A stretch of 10,946 nt of DNA from the NCBI GenBank assembly GCA_007118235.1, contig SKRY01000152.1:1-10946 (forward strand), in the 5' to 3' direction. The stretch comes from Candidatus Hydrogenedentota bacterium (GTDB taxonomy: Bacteria; Hydrogenedentota; Hydrogenedentia; Hydrogenedentales; SLHB01). Below the pieces are notes generated by a model. It was not told where the DNA came from. It searched no databases and saw only the letters and a list, made by a program, of their open reading frames with translations. Positions 1 through 6,205 of this stretch are shown here, piece by piece (the stretch's first letter is position 1; each line of letters opens with the position of its first letter). The translations under genes and the position numbers were made by a program.

Positions 1-65
1 ACGGCGCGGCCTCCTTCACTGTTCCCGAACTCACCGTGTGGACCCTGGCTGTCTTTGGCGAATGA
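1..65 (+). CDS. 3' end of an upstream gene, possibly a carbohydrate-active enzyme
   Basis: Only the last 20 codons are visible, in the frame beginning at base 3 and ending at TGA 63-65. They read GAASFTVPELTVWTLAVFGE. The pattern of a beta strand, a 'VPEL' turn and a second strand rich in W, L, A and V ending in an acidic residue resembles the final strands of the C-terminal beta-sandwich found in many glycoside hydrolases. That is an impression from a short piece, not a family assignment. The next gene starts 15 nt after the stop, with its Shine-Dalgarno in the gap and no room for a promoter, so the two are probably one transcript. Moderate confidence that it is coding, low on function. Confidence 0.5.
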   Translation, partial: GAASFTVPELTVWTLAVFGE

Positions 66-80
66 ACGAGGAGAGTACCC

Positions 81-1334
81 ATGCAACAGTTACGTTACTG
101 CCAATTAAGCAATATCGGTATCCTGACGGCCATCGTAGCGGTGGGACTGGGGCTCGCGCCGGAACCGCTTGTTGAGGTTGCGATGATCGCTGCGGGTAAC
201 CCCGCCGAGGGAGAGCTTGCCCCTTTCTTGGATGCCCCCGAATTCGAGACGCGGCAGCTTTTCAGCGGCGGCCGCTTCCCCAGCGTGGTGGTTAGCACAG
301 AGGGGACCGTGCTCGCATTCTGGGGACGCGAGACGTTGCCTCAGATACGACGGAGTGAAGACGGAGGCGCCACGTGGGAGCCGTTAGGCGAGGTCGGCGA
401 AGATTCGGAACGCGCCGGCCGTGGTTTGGGGGCCGCCGTTGTGGACGAAACCACGGGCGGCATTATTGTGTTCATGGACGGCGCCGGCGAGCTGTGGAAC
501 CAGGGCCATGGTTGGCGTAGCGGAGACGATGGAAAGACATGGGAGCATATCGGCTCTACGGAATCCATCATCGCGCCTAATGAGCCTGTTGAGGTTGACG
601 GAGTGGAGTCGATTCCAGGACGGGCGATCACTCATGGGGCGGACTCAGGGATTACCTTGCGCCACAGCGAGTATGAGGGACGTCTCGTGCTTCCCGCCCG
701 CATCTACGACGAAGCGGAACACGACACCAACTACAACTGCGCCATCTACAGTGATGATGGCGGTTCCACATGGCAAACCAGCGCGCCATTTCCGGCGTTT
801 GGGACTGGCGAGGGGACGTTGGCCGAGTTGTCCGATGGCCGGCTCTATTACAACTCCCGCCGTCATTGGGCGCCCGAGGGCGAGACCGCCCGCATGCGGC
901 ATATCGCCTGGAGCGAGGACGGCGGCGAAACGTGGGAAGACCTCTCAGTCAGTGACGTGCTGCCTGATGGCGCTCAACACCGAGACTACGGCCTGATGGG
1001 GGGACTTGTACGCTTGCCTGTTACAGGACGCGACATCTTGATCTTCAGCAATATCGAATCAACCGAGGGCCGCCGCAACGGCACAGTGTGGGCCAGCTTT
1101 GACGGGGGCAAGACCTGGCCCATCAAACGGCAAGTTGACGAGGGTGGCTTCGCCTACTCTTCAGCGGCTGCTGGCAGGCCCGGAACGCCAAGCGAGGGAT
1201 GGATCTATGTGCTGTACGAAACAGGCGGTCATCCGGATTCCTCGGGTAGAATCGCCCGGTTCAACCTGAGCTGGGTGCTTGAAGGCGAGCCCACGGGCGA
1301 TGGTGACGCGCCGGAGTTCGAGAATCAAGAGTAG
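81..1334 (+). CDS. Secreted sialidase-like protein with five Asp-boxes (BNR repeats)
   Basis: A 417-residue sialidase-fold (six-bladed beta-propeller) protein. Such enzymes hydrolyse terminal sialic acids or related sugars from glycans. Five Asp-boxes of the form S-x-D-x-G-x-T-W are visible near residues 92-99, 147-154, 224-231, 278-285 and 339-346. GGRFPSVVV (63-71) sits where sialidases carry the FRIP motif, supplying the first carboxylate-binding Arg. Arg 260/261 and 331/332 could complete the Arg triad, and Glu244 and Tyr359 (GFAYSS) are plausible catalytic residues. These assignments are by position only. Residues 12-25 form a hydrophobic stretch, so export via a signal peptide is likely. 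The GAGGAG at 68-73 lies 7 nt before the ATG and fixes the start. It follows the truncated gene closely. In environmental bacteria this family also contains non-sialic-acid enzymes and uncharacterised exo-sialidase-like proteins, so the substrate is uncertain. Confidence 0.85.
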   Translation: MQQLRYCQLSNIGILTAIVAVGLGLAPEPLVEVAMIAAGNPAEGELAPFLDAPEFETRQLFSGGRFPSVVVSTEGTVLAFWGRETLPQIRRSEDGGATWEPLGEVGEDSERAGRGLGAAVVDETTGGIIVFMDGAGELWNQGHGWRSGDDGKTWEHIGSTESIIAPNEPVEVDGVESIPGRAITHGADSGITLRHSEYEGRLVLPARIYDEAEHDTNYNCAIYSDDGGSTWQTSAPFPAFGTGEGTLAELSDGRLYYNSRRHWAPEGETARMRHIAWSEDGGETWEDLSVSDVLPDGAQHRDYGLMGGLVRLPVTGRDILIFSNIESTEGRRNGTVWASFDGGKTWPIKRQVDEGGFAYSSAAAGRPGTPSEGWIYVLYETGGHPDSSGRIARFNLSWVLEGEPTGDGDAPEFENQE

Positions 1335-1391
1335 AGCGTCGCGGCGAAGATGAACTGCTGGAGTAGAGTCAACTCCGGCAACAGCTGTTCC

Positions 1392-1430
1392 TCCGCAGGG
1401 CGGGGCCGAGCCACGGCCTTGCCCTGCGGA
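1392..1430 (+). terminator. Strong hairpin after the sialidase gene, no U-tract
   Basis: Bases 1392-1408 pair with 1414-1430 to give a 17-bp stem (two G-U wobbles) around the loop AGCCA. The outer half is CCGCAGGGC against GCCCTGCGG, the inner GGCCG against CGGCC. It lies 57 nt past the sialidase stop and before the ppcA promoter, the right place for a transcript end. It lacks a following T-run, so it may act as an RNA 3'-end stabiliser or a weak or Rho-assisted terminator. Confidence 0.55.
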
Positions 1431-1481
1431 ACTTCAATTGGGGGGACTGTGTATTTGGAGGATGTAGCGTACAAAGAGGCC

Positions 1482-1511
1482 TTGACATCGCTACCCACTC
1501 GCTAGTATAAG
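1482..1511 (+). promoter_or_regulatory. Predicted sigma70-type promoter of ppcA
   Basis: TTGACA at 1482-1487 is a perfect -35 match, and TATAAG at 1506-1511 is a five-of-six match to TATAAT with an 18-nt spacer. Transcription would begin near 1518, giving a leader of about 55 nt before the ppcA ATG. A TAGTAT alternative at 1503-1508 would have a 15-nt spacer. The site lies downstream of the hairpin that closes the sialidase unit. Confidence 0.65.
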
Positions 1512-1572
1512 TTGCCGCTACTGTCCTACACGTTCCAGACAGGCGCACCAAAAAGGATGATATACGCCCTCA

Positions 1573-3033
1573 ATGACGCACGTGCCCCATTGCATGAGCA
1601 CCCAACATCCCGACAATGTGTCGGTTCCTTTCTTCGCTTCCTCCGCGGTGCTTGCCGGCGAAGACGAGATCCGGGAGGCCTACTACGCCTTCTCCCACCT
1701 CGGTTGCGATGAGCAAATGTGGGATGTCGAAGGAAAGGAGATCGACACCTACGTCGTCAAGAAGCTCCTTTCGTATTACCCCGAATACTTCCGTGAGAAC
1801 GTGCTCGGCGATGATTTGCGCATCACGCTTCGCGTCCCCAATCCCACCGTGGAATCGGCCGAAGCTAAGATCCTCCTCGAGACATTGGAGTCCATCCCGC
1901 GCTCCTACGACGCTGCTCGTCGTTTCTACGAGCAGGATTGCGCACCCATCTTCGAAGTGATCCTGCCCATGACGACCACGGTGCGCTGCGTTAATCGCAT
2001 TTATAGCTACTACAAAGATCATATCATCCGGCGGCAGCATACACCTATCAGCGACAACGACATCACCATCGCCGACTGGGTGGGGGCCTTCGCGCCAGCC
2101 CGAATTCAGGTGATTCCTCTATTCGAGGATGTGCCCACGATGTTGAATGCAGCGGGCATAGTTGAGGAATATCTCGCTGATAAGGATGTCCAGGACCAGC
2201 GCGTCTTCTTGGCCCGTTCGGACACGGCGATGAACTACGGGTTGGCGTCGGCGGCGCTGGCCAACAAGGTCGCCCTGACCCGCTTTGATGAACTCTCGAA
2301 TCGCATCGGTGTGCGTATCCACCCCATCCTGGGTATGGGTTCCGCGCCATTTCGCGGAGGGCTGTCCCCGCGCACAGTGGAACGCGTGGGTGACGAGTAT
2401 CCGAGCGTGACCACGTTCAGCATCCAATCCTCCTTTAAATTCGATTATCCGGTCAGCGAGGGGCGCGCCGCGTGTGAGTACCTCAAGATGCGTTCCCAAA
2501 GACCAGCAACGCCGGTTGACGCGGATCGCGCTGTGTCCATCATCGACCGCTATAGCGAGGCCTATCGCCGCCACATCGTCGAACTCGCGCCGCGCATCAA
2601 CCGCATGGCCCGTTACGTGCCGGCCCGGCGCGCGCGCAAACTGCATATCGGTCTGTTCGGCTACACGCGGGAACTGGGCGGGGTCAGCCTTCCCCGGGCG
2701 ATCACCTTTACGTGTTCACTCTACTCACTCGGCCTCCCCCCGGAGCTGATCGCGTTTGAGGCGCTTAATGCGGACGACCTCGCGTTCTTGCATGAGGTGT
2801 ACCCGTCCTTTCACGCAAAGATCCGGGACGCCCTGCGGTTCACCGATCCCGAGGGTCCCTTGATGACAGATGCGCTGCGCGCGGCGCTAGAGGCCGCCTC
2901 CTTCGAATTCACGGCGGACGATGACTACCTCGCACTCGTCCGGCGCATGAACAGCGAGCTTGAGATTGGCGACTCTGCACTTATCGGCGACTTGTTGCTC
3001 CAGGCGGCGCTCCAGCGCCGGTTCCTTGGATAA
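1573..3033 (+). CDS. ppcA: Archaeal-type phosphoenolpyruvate carboxylase
   Basis: A 486-residue enzyme that adds bicarbonate to phosphoenolpyruvate to form oxaloacetate, an anaplerotic step feeding the TCA cycle and aspartate. The length matches the short archaeal-type PEPC family (about 490-500 residues) and not the roughly 900-residue bacterial or plant type. Family stretches visible are MSTQHPDN (8-15), FSHLGCDEQMWD (40-51), PLFEDVPTML (182-191), ARSDTAMNYG (214-223), HPILGMGSAPFRGG (250-263) and TFSIQSSFKFDYP (281-293). The ATG at 1573 is supported by the position of MSTQHPDN, and an in-frame TGA at 1558-1560 blocks any earlier start. The only Shine-Dalgarno-like run, AAAGGA at 1552-1557, lies 15 nt before the ATG, which is long. 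It has its own promoter and appears monocistronic. This form is mainly archaeal and sporadic in bacteria, so acquisition from archaea at some point is plausible. Confidence 0.93.
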   Translation: MTHVPHCMSTQHPDNVSVPFFASSAVLAGEDEIREAYYAFSHLGCDEQMWDVEGKEIDTYVVKKLLSYYPEYFRENVLGDDLRITLRVPNPTVESAEAKILLETLESIPRSYDAARRFYEQDCAPIFEVILPMTTTVRCVNRIYSYYKDHIIRRQHTPISDNDITIADWVGAFAPARIQVIPLFEDVPTMLNAAGIVEEYLADKDVQDQRVFLARSDTAMNYGLASAALANKVALTRFDELSNRIGVRIHPILGMGSAPFRGGLSPRTVERVGDEYPSVTTFSIQSSFKFDYPVSEGRAACEYLKMRSQRPATPVDADRAVSIIDRYSEAYRRHIVELAPRINRMARYVPARRARKLHIGLFGYTRELGGVSLPRAITFTCSLYSLGLPPELIAFEALNADDLAFLHEVYPSFHAKIRDALRFTDPEGPLMTDALRAALEAASFEFTADDDYLALVRRMNSELEIGDSALIGDLLLQAALQRRFLG

Positions 3034-3285
3034 ACCCGGCTCAGCGCAGTTCAGCAGAGGCTTCAAGCGGGTTATGGGCCGCAAATCCCCTTGATAAAGC
3101 ACTGACCGTGGCGAAAGAACACGAGAAGATATGGCGCCTTGATTCTTACGGTCTCGAACCAAATTCGGCGCGATCCCACAGGAATACGCACTTATCTTCG
3201 TGGGTTTCTTGCCCTTGCCTCGGCAGCCGCGCCAGTGGATAGACCACTCCATTTCAGGAAGTCCATCTAACCGAGCTATATCAAT

Positions 3286-4461
3286 ATGAAAAAGATCTTA
3301 TCTGTTATTTCCTCTTTCCTGATCATGTTATGCCTCGGAGGCGTCTATGCATGGAGCATTTTTGTTCCACGCCTTACGGAGGAACATGGTTTCTCGGCTT
3401 TTCAAACCCAGCTGATCTTTGGTTCAATCATTGCGATTTTTCCACTTACGATGATATTTGCTGGCAAGATCGAGAAGACACATGGAACTCGCTTACTTGC
3501 AATTCTTTCCGCCGTCTTCTGGGCTTCAGGGTACTTGCTGGCAGGTTACTCCGACGGCAAATTCCTGGTCGTATTCCTGGGAATCGGTGTTTTGGCGGGC
3601 ATAGGCACCGGATTTGGTTATCTGGCGGCCCTTACTACACCCGTTAAGAGCTTCCCAAAGAAGAAAGGGTTGGTTACCGGGGTGGCCGCCGCCGGATTTG
3701 GATTGGCTGCTGTGGTAATGTCCTTGATAGCAGAGAGCCTTTCCAGTGACGGCAAATCTGTCCTGTATATATTTCGGTTTATAGGGATTACGTATGGTCT
3801 AACCATACTGCTACTATCCTTTTTTATTCACAGCACCCCCAGTTTATACGCCTTCACTAGGCCCGGTACAGGACAACTGATATTCCGAAGGGATTTTTAT
3901 AAGCTCTTCTTGGGAATCCTATGTGGTACGTTCGGTGGATTATTGGTTATTGGAAATCTGAGAACCATAGGCGCCCAACACCCAATAGGGGAGCATATAC
4001 TCATCATGGGAGTTTCTGTTTTTGCCGTCGCCAATTTTGCCGGCCGTTTGTTCTGGGGATTCTTAAGTGATTTTGTGGGATCAAAGTGGAGTATTGTTGC
4101 AGCATTATCTTTTCAAGCAATTTCAATTTTTATCATTGGATTCGCTCCTCTTGCGCCGAAACTATATATTCTTTTGTCTTTTTCAATTGGCTTCGCGTTC
4201 GGCGCCAACTTTGTGTTATTTGCAAGAGAGACAACGCATGTTTTCGGAGTTCATAATCTCGGCGCTATTTATCCGTATGTGTTTCTTGGATATGCCTTGG
4301 CCGGTATATTTGGGCCAATAACAGCAGGTTTAATTATTGATATTTTCGGTGATTTTAATTATGCTACGCTTATCGCTTCAATAATTACTCTTACGGGGGC
4401 TGTACTGTTTCTATTCGGGATTCAACATCATGAATCGATAGAACAGGAACACTCGTCCTGA
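3286..4461 (+). CDS. Major facilitator transporter, oxalate/formate antiporter (OFA) family
   Basis: A 391-residue inner-membrane transporter with about twelve hydrophobic segments, roughly at 7-29, 43-59, 70-87, 93-113, 128-150, 159-181, 206-224, 236-259, 268-288, 292-310, 328-351 and 359-379. OFA-type features include GGVYAWSIFVPRL near the N-terminus, GIGTGFGYLAALTTPVKSFP (105-124) followed by KKKG and a Gly-rich helix, and NFAGRLFWGFLSDFVG (250-265) in the second half. The family moves small mono- or dicarboxylates such as oxalate and formate, but many members have unknown substrates, and nothing nearby encodes oxalate or formate enzymes. No convincing Shine-Dalgarno precedes the ATG. Base composition is unlike the flanks: bases 4321-4380 are 32% GC by count, whereas bases 7081-7140 in purA are 72%. 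The C-terminus is short and polar. Recent horizontal transfer is a reasonable inference. Confidence 0.85.
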   Translation: MKKILSVISSFLIMLCLGGVYAWSIFVPRLTEEHGFSAFQTQLIFGSIIAIFPLTMIFAGKIEKTHGTRLLAILSAVFWASGYLLAGYSDGKFLVVFLGIGVLAGIGTGFGYLAALTTPVKSFPKKKGLVTGVAAAGFGLAAVVMSLIAESLSSDGKSVLYIFRFIGITYGLTILLLSFFIHSTPSLYAFTRPGTGQLIFRRDFYKLFLGILCGTFGGLLVIGNLRTIGAQHPIGEHILIMGVSVFAVANFAGRLFWGFLSDFVGSKWSIVAALSFQAISIFIIGFAPLAPKLYILLSFSIGFAFGANFVLFARETTHVFGVHNLGAIYPYVFLGYALAGIFGPITAGLIIDIFGDFNYATLIASIITLTGAVLFLFGIQHHESIEQEHSS

Positions 4462-4542
4462 CCCGGTGCAATTAGTCCGGGATCCGGAAGGCCCATTGAG
4501 GCCGACGCGGGAGGCATTCCGGCTCAATCGCTTCTCGCGGAT

Positions 4543-4570
4543 TTGCACTGCGGGGCGTTGCTGTGATACA
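4543..4570 (+). promoter_or_regulatory. Possible extended -10 promoter upstream of ndk
   Basis: TTGCAC at 4543-4548 and GATACA at 4565-4570 are 16 nt apart, and the -10 is preceded by TG at 4562-4563, giving the TGN extension. It would start transcription about 115 nt before the ndk start codon. Each hexamer is an imperfect match, so this is tentative. Confidence 0.3.
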
Positions 4571-4693
4571 GTTCGCCTCGACTCGGCAGTTGGATCCGTC
4601 CTTTGGTGTCCCGGAGGTTTCCTTGCATTCAAGGGCCTGACCCCGGGGAGGGCGTCCGTATGTGTCAAGCGCGGAGCGCTGAGAGAGGGGATT

Positions 4694-5152
4694 TTGAGCG
4701 AACGCACGTTTGTGATGATCAAGCCTGATGCGTTCTCGAGGCGGCTGATTGGGCGAATCATGACCCGGTACGAGTCGAAAGGGCTCAAACTGGTGGGCAT
4801 GAAGCTGCAGGTCATGTCCCGGCAATTGGCGGAGCAGCATTACGCCGAACACCGGGACCAGCCGTACTACGGGGATCTGGTAAACTTCATCACCTCCGGC
4901 CCCTCCGTGGCGATGGTGTGGGAAGGTCCAAACGCGGTGGAAATCGCGCGGGCCATAAACGGTGCGACAAACAGCGTCGAGGCTAAACCCGGTACGATTC
5001 GCGGCGACTGGGGCTTGACCCTGCCTAGAAACGTCGTGCACGCCTCGGATTCGCTTGACACGGCCAAACGGGAAATTGATCTGTTTTTTGACGAAGCCAA
5101 CTTGCTTTCCTACGCCATGCCTGACGAGGGGTGGCTCTGCGTGAAGATGTGA
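4694..5152 (+). CDS. ndk: Nucleoside diphosphate kinase, TTG start
   Basis: A 152-residue cytosolic enzyme that moves the gamma-phosphate from ATP to other nucleoside diphosphates through a phosphohistidine. The active-site signature NVVHASDS (113-120) contains the catalytic His116 and follows the family pattern N-x-x-H-[GA]-S-D. Other family landmarks are IKPDAF (9-14), with Lys10 of the nucleotide pocket, and TIRGDWG (101-107). The start is read as TTG at 4694 because the family begins a few residues before the first beta strand (SERTFVMIKPDA), and because GAGAGAGGGG at 4681-4690 lies just upstream. The frame stays open for 76 more codons upstream, but that extension (rich in Arg and Cys) resembles no NDK and is probably chance. 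The first internal ATG (4715) would delete the first strand. Length fits the 140-150-residue bacterial norm. Confidence 0.93.
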   Translation: MSERTFVMIKPDAFSRRLIGRIMTRYESKGLKLVGMKLQVMSRQLAEQHYAEHRDQPYYGDLVNFITSGPSVAMVWEGPNAVEIARAINGATNSVEAKPGTIRGDWGLTLPRNVVHASDSLDTAKREIDLFFDEANLLSYAMPDEGWLCVKM

Positions 5153-5201
5153 TTGTCTCGATTCAGCCGGAGCACGTTGCGGCAATAAGGATTTCGCCGA
5201 A

Positions 5202-5231
5202 TTAATTGAGCTATTAGACGGCTTTTAAGAT
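5202..5231 (+). promoter_or_regulatory. Weak candidate promoter of the small basic protein gene
   Basis: The 127-nt gap after ndk contains an AT-rich patch. TTAATT at 5202-5207 and TAAGAT at 5226-5231 (four of six matches to TATAAT) are separated by 18 nt. It is the best candidate in the gap but not strong, and read-through from ndk is equally possible since no terminator is visible between the two genes. Confidence 0.25.
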
Positions 5232-5279
5232 AGAGCCCGGGTGTTAGGCCCGGCAAACCGAGAGAAAGGAGGATAGCGC

Positions 5280-5369
5280 ATGGCTGGCGGACGTAAAGTG
5301 CGGCGCGCCAAGATTTCCAAGCACAAGCGTAAGAAGCGGCGCCGCGAGAACCGGCACAAGAACAAGTAA
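5280..5369 (+). CDS. 29-residue AURKAIP1/COX24 (mS38-like) ribosome-associated protein
   Basis: A very short gene from ATG 5280-5282 to TAA 5367-5369. The product begins MAGGRKVRRAKISKHKRKK and ends RRRENRHKNK. About half the residues are Lys or Arg and there are no acidic residues except one Glu. The pattern of a basic tract, ISKHKRKKRRR and a C-terminal NRHK is, from memory, very like bacterial AURKAIP1/COX24-domain proteins such as those of Bacteroidetes, and more distantly bS22 of mycobacterial ribosomes. These are counterparts of mitochondrial small-subunit protein mS38 and thread through rRNA near the decoding region. A near-perfect Shine-Dalgarno, AAAGGAGGA at 5265-5273, lies 6-7 nt upstream, and a clear terminator follows at 5421-5462, both supporting real expression. 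Coding status is strong. Ribosomal role is by family resemblance only. Confidence 0.85.
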   Translation: MAGGRKVRRAKISKHKRKKRRRENRHKNK

Positions 5370-5420
5370 TTCCGCCGCCTGCCTATTCCGGATGTCGTTA
5401 CGAGCATCTATCCCATGACC

Positions 5421-5462
5421 CGGTTGGCGTTGGATGAAATCTGGCGCCAACCGCGTTTTTTT
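5421..5462 (+). terminator. Rho-independent terminator after the small basic protein gene
   Basis: CGGTTGGCG at 5421-5429 pairs perfectly with CGCCAACCG at 5445-5453 (9 bp, loop of 15 nt), followed after CG by seven consecutive T at 5456-5462. This is the clearest intrinsic terminator in the window and separates the ndk/small-protein region from the DUF1844-purA region. Confidence 0.85.
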
Positions 5463-5561
5463 CGGAAAGGCGGGACACGGGGGATCGCCACTCGGACGTA
5501 GGCGCTTTCCCCCGATAGCAATTGTGGCGCATCGCTTCCGGACAACGGCAAGCGCGACGGA

Positions 5562-5592
5562 CCTCCCGCCCTTTGCGCGGGACACACGGAGG
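5562..5592 (+). promoter_or_regulatory. Possible structured leader over the DUF1844 ribosome binding site
   Basis: TCCCGC at 5564-5569 can pair with GCGGGA at 5577-5582 as a 6-bp hairpin just before the Shine-Dalgarno GGAGG at 5588-5592. Alternatively CCTCC at 5562-5566 is exactly complementary to that GGAGG and could hide it. The two pairings are mutually exclusive. The pairing potential is real, but GC-rich sequence makes such short stems common, so regulation is only a suggestion. Confidence 0.2.
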
Positions 5593-5600
5593 AGCCGATT

Positions 5601-6080
5601 ATGGCGGACGAAGAACGCAAGATAATCACGGACGAGGATTGGAAGGCTCGCGTTCAGCGCGAAAAGGAAGAAACCCAGCGCAAGGCGGAGGCCGAGAAGA
5701 GTCAGGCATCCGGTGGTGAGGCTGAATCAGGGGCCGCCAGCCAGGAAGCCCAGGGTGGCGGCGAGGGCGATGATCTCTTCATGTCCCTGCTGGGCAGCCT
5801 GGTCACCCAAGCCATGTACGCGCTAGGCATGGTGCCTCAGCAAGAGGGTCAACAGCAGGTTCAGGTCGACATTGTCACATCCAAGCAACTCATCGAAATG
5901 CTCCGCATGCTGCGTGACAAGACACAGGGCAACTTGACTTCCGAGGAATCCGGCCAGCTGAACGAGGCCATCAGCGAGTTGCAGCGGGTCTTCGTGACAC
6001 GCCAGCAGCAGGTCCAAGAAGCAAAACTGAGACAGAGCGGCGTCAATCCAGACGACCTCAAAGGCCCACAGGGCCAGTAA
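5601..6080 (+). CDS. DUF1844 domain protein
   Basis: A 159-residue protein of unknown function. Residues 1-58 are highly charged and then Gly/Ser/Ala/Glu-rich, likely unstructured. Residues from about 59 match DUF1844: DLFMSLLGSLVTQAMYALG with a following VP (near 78), then VDIVTSKQLIEMLRMLRDKT and GNLTSEESGQLNEAISELQ, predicted helical. The family hallmark is a short amphipathic helix, a 'LG-VP' turn and a helical 'GNLT-EE' segment. The start is fixed by GGAGG at 5588-5592, 8 nt before the ATG. purA begins 125 nt downstream on the same strand with no terminator visible between, so co-transcription is possible. The C-terminal tail is Gln- and Pro-rich. Family call is confident. Nothing in the sequence indicates a biochemical role. 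Confidence 0.85.
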   Translation: MADEERKIITDEDWKARVQREKEETQRKAEAEKSQASGGEAESGAASQEAQGGGEGDDLFMSLLGSLVTQAMYALGMVPQQEGQQQVQVDIVTSKQLIEMLRMLRDKTQGNLTSEESGQLNEAISELQRVFVTRQQQVQEAKLRQSGVNPDDLKGPQGQ

Positions 6081-6205
6081 TCTGTCCTGGCGCGCCTTGG
6101 AAGCGAAGGGGCATACCGTGTTTGCGGTGCTGCGATGGCGCCGCAGTCAAATCGAAACGCAACAGCGGCATAACGAGGCGCGAAAGGCGCTGGGAACTCT
6201 GAATC

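Noticed and set aside
3033..3073. AACCCG/CGGGTT pairing after ppcA as a terminator
   Set aside because: Only 6 bp with a 29-nt loop and no T-run, so not supported.
3234..3248. AGTGG-ATAGA-CCACT palindrome upstream of the transporter
   Set aside because: A 5-bp stem is expected by chance, and no other copy or regulator is visible.
2887..3252. 121-residue open frame on the minus strand across the ppcA 3' end
   Set aside because: Antisense shadow of ppcA with no recognisable domain and no convincing ribosome binding site.
4551..4640. tRNA-like GTTCG segment between the transporter and ndk
   Set aside because: No acceptor stem or anticodon arm can be formed around it.
4466..4693. 76-codon in-frame N-terminal extension of ndk
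   Set aside because: It resembles no kinase N-terminus and has the arginine- and cysteine-rich look of chance GC-rich sequence. The family length and start favour TTG at 4694.
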